Source: Anaerolineales bacterium (GTDB taxonomy: Bacteria > Chloroflexota > Anaerolineae > Anaerolineales > UBA4823). From it: a DNA stretch of 7,953 nucleotides. Each line of letters begins with the position of its first letter. Position 1 is the first letter of the stretch. The position numbers and the translations under genes were made by a program. The notes under the pieces were generated by a model. It worked only from the letters and a program-made list of their open reading frames with translations, had not been told where the DNA came from and made no database searches. The stretch lies in assembly GCA_022865865.1 (NCBI GenBank), contig JALHTN010000097.1, positions 1 through 7,953 of the forward strand. The letters run 5' to 3'. Positions 5,179-7,953 of the stretch are shown one piece after another.

Positions 5179-5439
5179 ATGTACCCGCAAAATGAGGCAG
5201 TCAAGGTTATCTTGAACGAACAAAGTGTTTCACGAATCAAGTTCTACAATTGGCAAAAATTAATCCAAGACTCAAGATCTAATCGACAACTACCAGAGGT
5301 CAATGGGATTGCAGATTTGATGTTCCGGATAATCAGACTCAAGGATTTCAGATGGCTTGGATTTCCCGCCACTATTCGACGCCGTAATGGCATGGCCAGT
5401 AGTAACTGCCAATCATCAGCTGAATGTCAATCCTGCTGA
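5179..5439 (+). CDS. Hypothetical 86-residue protein with cysteine-rich C-terminus
   Basis: I do not recognise this protein. Support comes from AGGTGA (5170-5175) placed correctly before ATG 5179, a start only 31 nt after the arsM stop, and plausible codon choice. The product is basic in its middle (RSNRQL, FRIIRLKDFRWLG, TIRRRNG) and ends NCQSSAECQSC, giving a C-x6-C-x2-C cluster at the C-terminus. It has no signal or membrane segment. The cysteine tail behind arsM makes a metalloid-related role tempting, but that is speculation. It overlaps an upstream extension of the acetyltransferase frame, and the extension also looks protein-like, so one of the two is probably chance. If it is not a gene, the 314 bases from 5148 to 5461 hold nothing else I can assign. 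Confidence 0.4.
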   Translation: MYPQNEAVKVILNEQSVSRIKFYNWQKLIQDSRSNRQLPEVNGIADLMFRIIRLKDFRWLGFPATIRRRNGMASSNCQSSAECQSC

Positions 5440-5446
5440 ATATGGG

Positions 5447-5455
5447 TGGTATACT
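5447..5455 (+). promoter_or_regulatory. Extended -10 promoter for a leaderless acetyltransferase mRNA
   Basis: TGGTATACT contains TGn and a -10 with 5 of 6 matches (5450-5455). The ATG at 5462 is 7 nt past the end of the hexamer, where transcription would begin. No SD precedes this ATG, in agreement with leaderless translation. Confidence 0.45.
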
Positions 5456-5461
5456 CGCCCG

Positions 5462-5983
5462 ATGAGCATCCCGATCATCGAAACCCAACGATTAAGATTA
5501 CGACCATTTGTGCTCGATGATTCAATTGCTCTGCATAATATTCTCAGGGTTGAGGGTGTGCTGCAGTATTTTCCCAGTCCAGATCCACAAGATCTGGAAC
5601 GCGTCGAGAAATTAGTTTTGCAGCAAATCAGCCACTGGGAAGAACATGAATACGGATGGTGGGCGGTTGAACCCATCGGGAACAACGAGATTATCGGTTG
5701 GAGCGGATTACAGTATTTACCGGAAACCGATGAGATCGAGATTGGCTATTTATTGGCGAAACCTTATTGGGGAAGGGGATTGGCGACAGAAGGTGCCCGG
5801 GCAGGCCTGGATTACGGATTCAAGGTCTTAAATATTCCTTTGATCATCGGCATTGTACATCCAGAGAATTTCGCCTCCCAAAGTGTACTCGAGAATATTG
5901 GTCTCAAATTCCTGGAGCAAACCCAGTATTTCGGAATGGAGTGCTATAAGTATATTGTTGAAACACCAGTAATTATGACTTAA
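5462..5983 (+). CDS. GNAT-family N-acetyltransferase (RimJ/RimL-like)
   Basis: The 173-residue product starts at ATG 5462, directly at the family's usual opening IIETQRLRLRPF (5-16). The acetyl-CoA loop is PYWGRGLATEG (101-111), a good Q/R-x-x-G-x-G/A motif A. The stretch EIEIGYLLAKPYWG is the strand before it, and HPENFASQSVLENIGLKFL (133-151) is the expected N-x-x-S-x-x-V-L-E-x-x-G-F-like motif B. The family moves an acetyl group from acetyl-CoA to an amine, such as a protein N-terminus, small molecule or antibiotic; the substrate cannot be told here. A TTG 105 nt upstream would add 35 residues, but these have no SD and precede the domain. The arsenic genes lie just before it, but its own promoter at 5447-5455 argues for separate expression. 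Confidence 0.82.
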   Translation: MSIPIIETQRLRLRPFVLDDSIALHNILRVEGVLQYFPSPDPQDLERVEKLVLQQISHWEEHEYGWWAVEPIGNNEIIGWSGLQYLPETDEIEIGYLLAKPYWGRGLATEGARAGLDYGFKVLNIPLIIGIVHPENFASQSVLENIGLKFLEQTQYFGMECYKYIVETPVIMT

Positions 5984-6195
5984 TAGATAGTTAATTTTGA
6001 GCGGGGACAAGTTTCGTATGCGGGACATTCTTTGGTGGTTGAACAGGAATAATATCGTCTTTCTGTAGGTAGTTCTGTCCTTGGTCGGACAAAACCTGAT
6101 CCTGGTACTGGAGGAGATGGGACCGAGGGGAAGAATCTCCGCAGGGAGTAAAAATCAATTGGGATTGCTATGGTAAGATCCTGGAATTCACACAA
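5980..6195 (-). pseudogene. Possible decayed coding fragment (Cys-containing, minus strand)
   Basis: The minus strand is open for 71 codons through most of the gap between the acetyltransferase and SDR genes. Its last part reads ERRYYSCSTTKECPAYETCP, with cysteines at Cys51, Cys57 and Cys63. That faintly resembles the YY-x-C...C-x-x-C zinc segment of some IS1182-like transposases. The TTG that would start it has no SD. No terminal inverted repeats or target duplication were recognised. Treat as a weak hint of a remnant, not as a gene. Confidence 0.15.
6076..6091. repeat. 5-bp hairpin TGTCC-ttggtc-GGACA
   Basis: Perfect short dyad (6076-6080 with 6087-6091) in the 223-nt gap between the acetyltransferase and SDR genes. 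It has no T-tract of note and no clear role. Confidence 0.25.
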
Positions 6196-6206
6196 GGGAG
6201 GTACTG

Positions 6207-7070
6207 GTGATTAAATCTACCGGGATCATGTCTGACAAAGTGTGTCTAATCACTGGAGCCACGTCGGGAATCGGGCAGGTAACTGCACGGGAATTAGCTA
6301 AAATGGGCAGCACTGTAGTAATAACCGCCCGAAATCAGACAAAAGCCGAGCAGGCGATCGAAAAGATTCGCTCAGAAGCAGGCAGTCAAAAAGTTGAGGG
6401 ATTGGTGGCTGATCTATCCTCCCAGACTGAAGTTCGCTCACTGGTATCCGAATTCAAGCTGCACTATGACCGCCTGGATGTGTTGATCAACAATGCTGGG
6501 GCGATCTACATGCGCAGGACGGAGAGCTCTGACGGGATTGAAATGACGTTTGCTGGGAATCACCTGGCTCCTTTTTTGTTGACCAACCTGCTTTTAGATA
6601 TGCTCGAACGAAATGCACCAGCCAGGATTATCAACGTTTCTTCTAATTCCCATGAGGGCCAGGTGATTGATTTCGATGATATCCAATGCCAGCATAGCTA
6701 CCAGTTCATGCGGGCGTATGGCAAGTCAAAATTAGGTAATATTTTGTTTACATATGAGTTGGATCGCCGCTTGGCAGGCAGCGGGGTAACTGTGAACTCT
6801 CTCCATCCAGGATTTGTTGGAACCAATATGGGTGCAAATAATGGTTGGATAGTGAGGCTGTTTTTGCCCTTGACGCGCTTATGGGCTATTAGTCCACAGG
6901 ATGGTGCTGAAACCAGTGTATACCTGGCCTCCTCGCCTGAGGTTGAGCGTGTGAGTGGGGAATACTTTTATCAAAAGCAATCTATACCGTCTTCTCAGTA
7001 TTCACAGGATGAAGAAATTGCCAAGCGATTATGGCAGGTAAGTGCTGAAATGACAGGGGTGAAAGCCTGA
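6207..7070 (+). CDS. Short-chain dehydrogenase/reductase, retinol-dehydrogenase-like
   Basis: The start is GTG 6207 with GGGAGGT (6196-6202) just upstream; ATG 6228 is too far from that SD. The 287-residue product is a classical-type SDR with a C-terminal extension like retinol-dehydrogenase and WW-oxidoreductase homologues. Visible parts are the dinucleotide motif TGATSGIG (16-23), TARN after strand two with Arg42 favouring NADP(H), ADL with Asp69, NNAG (95-98), and the tetrad residues Asn118, Ser in INVSS (145-146), Tyr171 and Lys175 (YGKSK). HPGFVGTNMG (200-209) is the usual loop after strand six. It should be a cytoplasmic NAD(P)H-dependent oxidoreductase of a lipophilic alcohol, aldehyde or ketone. 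The substrate is unknown. It converges with the next gene, with only 7 nt between stops. Confidence 0.88.
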   Translation: MIKSTGIMSDKVCLITGATSGIGQVTARELAKMGSTVVITARNQTKAEQAIEKIRSEAGSQKVEGLVADLSSQTEVRSLVSEFKLHYDRLDVLINNAGAIYMRRTESSDGIEMTFAGNHLAPFLLTNLLLDMLERNAPARIINVSSNSHEGQVIDFDDIQCQHSYQFMRAYGKSKLGNILFTYELDRRLAGSGVTVNSLHPGFVGTNMGANNGWIVRLFLPLTRLWAISPQDGAETSVYLASSPEVERVSGEYFYQKQSIPSSQYSQDEEIAKRLWQVSAEMTGVKA

Positions 7071-7077
7071 ATTGTAA

Positions 7078-7527
7078 TTAAGAAATCGCTTTATTCCAGG
7101 TAACGCGAACGATCCAGTAATCAATCACCAGGACGATCACCAGCCATGCCAGGGGGATCAGGCTTGAACTGATGACATTACCTAACAAAGTCCACCCCAG
7201 GATGAAAAGAATAAGACTCAGTAAGATAATGGGATAGAAGAGGCTGAGGAATACCGCAAGCCGCATACCATAGATTAAACCATTTGATTTCCGAATTTGA
7301 GCAATACTCAGATAGCCCAATATTGTTGAAGCGATGGGAGCAATGCTGCCAAGGGCGAGAAGTAGAAAACGAAGCGCAGCTGGCCATCTGGATGGTGAAT
7401 AATTAGCTGGATCATTGCTGGATGGAATGGTAGATAGGAGTAACAATAAACCAAAGGGGAGCAGCAATGCTCCACTTATCGCTAATCTTGAGATTCGCCG
7501 ATCTGGTTCAGTTGATGAATTGTTCAT
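7078..7527 (-). CDS. Four-helix integral membrane protein, DUF4190-like
   Basis: I take ATG 7527 (149 residues, MNNSSTEPDRRIS) because the polar head then leads directly into helix one. A TTG at 7614 would add 29 residues with no SD; the ATG also lacks a clear SD, so the start is uncertain. Four membrane helices are predicted at about 12-34, 52-75, 88-111 and 122-141. Between helices two and three lies ILGYLSIAQIRKSNGLIYG (69-87), then MRLAVFLSLFYPI. This Q-I-R-x-S-x-G-x-x-Y-G turn followed by G/R-LAVF is typical of small DUF4190-like membrane domains in many bacteria. No enzymatic residues are seen, and function is unknown. It ends 7 nt from the SDR stop with no hairpin between the two. Confidence 0.72.
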   Translation of the reverse strand: MNNSSTEPDRRISRLAISGALLLPFGLLLLLSTIPSSNDPANYSPSRWPAALRFLLLALGSIAPIASTILGYLSIAQIRKSNGLIYGMRLAVFLSLFYPIILLSLILFILGWTLLGNVISSSLIPLAWLVIVLVIDYWIVRVTWNKAIS

Positions 7528-7696
7528 ATACAATGTCTGGTCGCCTCTTGCGCATAGCCTTCTTCGAGATACGGACACGATTTCAAAGAGCAGATTTCTC
7601 CCCGTCGGGTACAATATTGAGGTATTCGGGGGCGTTTTTCAATATCAATCTTGACCTTGGTTCCTAAAATGCAGTTTACAATTACTTCATTATTCA

Positions 7697-7711
7697 CTAG
7701 ATAATATCTAG
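7697..7711. repeat. 15-bp palindrome CTAGATA-A-TATCTAG
   Basis: Perfect 7-bp arms around one central base (7704). This geometry suits a dimeric regulator. It is about 170 nt upstream of the membrane-protein start, so it could be a distant operator or belong to an unseen promoter. Confidence 0.5.
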
Positions 7712-7797
7712 ATCAAGAAGATTGGTGAAGGCAGATAGATCTTATTACTGGAAAAAATTAATCTAACCACCCTTTATGGGTGTCCAGAAATCAATTG

Positions 7798-7815
7798 ATA
7801 CCAGAGAATTGGTAT
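7798..7815. repeat. 6-bp hairpin ATACCA-gagaat-TGGTAT
   Basis: Perfect arms 7798-7803 and 7810-7815. It lies 9 nt past the stop of the partial minus-strand frame at the right edge, but on that strand no U-tract follows. On the plus strand it is followed by TTTATATT. A terminator role is weakly supported. Confidence 0.3.
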
Positions 7816-7823
7816 TTATATTA

Positions 7824-7953
7824 TCAAGTATGTTCCAATCTGAAGTGTGCCACCACAAGTGGATCAATTCTTCCCCAAAAATATTCTTGAGATATTTCAA
7901 GTGCTGCAGCAATCCGCGTATAAATTTCCACCGGGTCCAACTTTTGAGCCAAT
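7824..7953 (-). CDS. Partial C-terminus of an unidentified protein, possibly HTH-like
   Basis: The minus strand is open from the right edge for 42 codons to TGA at 7824-7826. The C-terminal end contains DPVEIYTRIAAALEISQEYF, followed by WGRID, and the last residues are FRLEHT. The piece IYTRIAAALEISQEYFWGR resembles the last helix of XRE-type helix-turn-helix domains (pattern: I-x-R-I-A-x-A-L-x-I-x-x-x-Y-F). A plus-strand frame is also open over the same bases but looks less protein-like and has no SD. The open length alone is not significant, so this rests on residue pattern only. Confidence 0.33.
   Translation of the reverse strand, partial: LAQKLDPVEIYTRIAAALEISQEYFWGRIDPLVVAHFRLEHT

Larger units (their letters stand above)
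7528..7823. other. Gene-free region between two minus-strand reading frames
   Basis: About 296 nt with no credible gene. It should hold the promoter of the membrane protein, but no convincing -35/-10 pair was found. It contains a 15-bp palindrome at 7697-7711 and a 6-bp hairpin at 7798-7815. Confidence 0.55.

Noticed and set aside
5357..5461. 35-residue N-terminal extension of the acetyltransferase from TTG 5357
   Set aside because: There is no SD at the TTG, the GNAT domain starts at ATG 5462, and an extended -10 sits just before that ATG.
7528..7614. 29-residue N-terminal extension of the membrane protein from TTG 7614
   Set aside because: No SD, and the added residues are Arg-rich and unlike a signal or membrane head; ATG 7527 is simpler.

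Overview
The window looks like an ordinary chromosomal stretch of a free-living bacterium. Several starts are TTG or GTG behind strong Shine-Dalgarno (SD) sequences. The mix of a Pro/Thr-stalked membrane protein, a Gly-rich secreted repeat protein, an arsR-arsM pair and a DUF4190-like membrane protein would fit Chloroflexota (Anaerolineae-like). That placement is inference from gene style, not proof. No rRNA, tRNA, CRISPR array, complete insertion sequence or phage module was found.

Left part (1-2825). After a gene-poor edge with a short minus-strand unit (promoter, strong SD, 17-codon ORF) and a 9-bp hairpin comes a plus-strand gene. It encodes a protein with a signal sequence, a Pro/Thr stalk, one membrane segment and a cytoplasmic DUF5655-like domain. 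A strong intrinsic terminator at 1401-1432 separates it from two minus-strand genes: a Gly-rich secreted protein with duplicated helical repeats, and a flavin-reductase-like protein. The flavin-reductase gene has a near-consensus promoter whose -35 overlaps that of a possible opposing promoter.

Centre (3067-5147). This is the arsenic island: a YgeA-type aspartate/glutamate racemase (Thr83/Cys197), an ArsR-family repressor 22 nt behind it, and an arsenite S-adenosylmethionine methyltransferase (arsM) after a 145-nt gap that holds several inverted repeats suitable as operators. The likely logic is that ArsR senses trivalent arsenic through cysteine pairs and releases arsM, which methylates arsenite. 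No efflux pump or arsenate reductase is present. An uncharacterised 86-codon ORF with three C-terminal cysteines and a good SD follows arsM.

Right part (5462-7953). A GNAT acetyltransferase appears to be read from a leaderless mRNA with an extended -10. Next come a retinol-dehydrogenase-like SDR, a convergent four-helix membrane protein, and at the edge a possible C-terminus of a minus-strand gene. A 223-nt gap at 5984-6206 may hold a decayed fragment. I see no clearly new multi-gene system. The points most worth a second look are the ArsR cysteine layout and arsM operators, the DUF5655 membrane fusion, the racemase-arsR linkage, and the small ORFs at 44-97 and 5179-5439.
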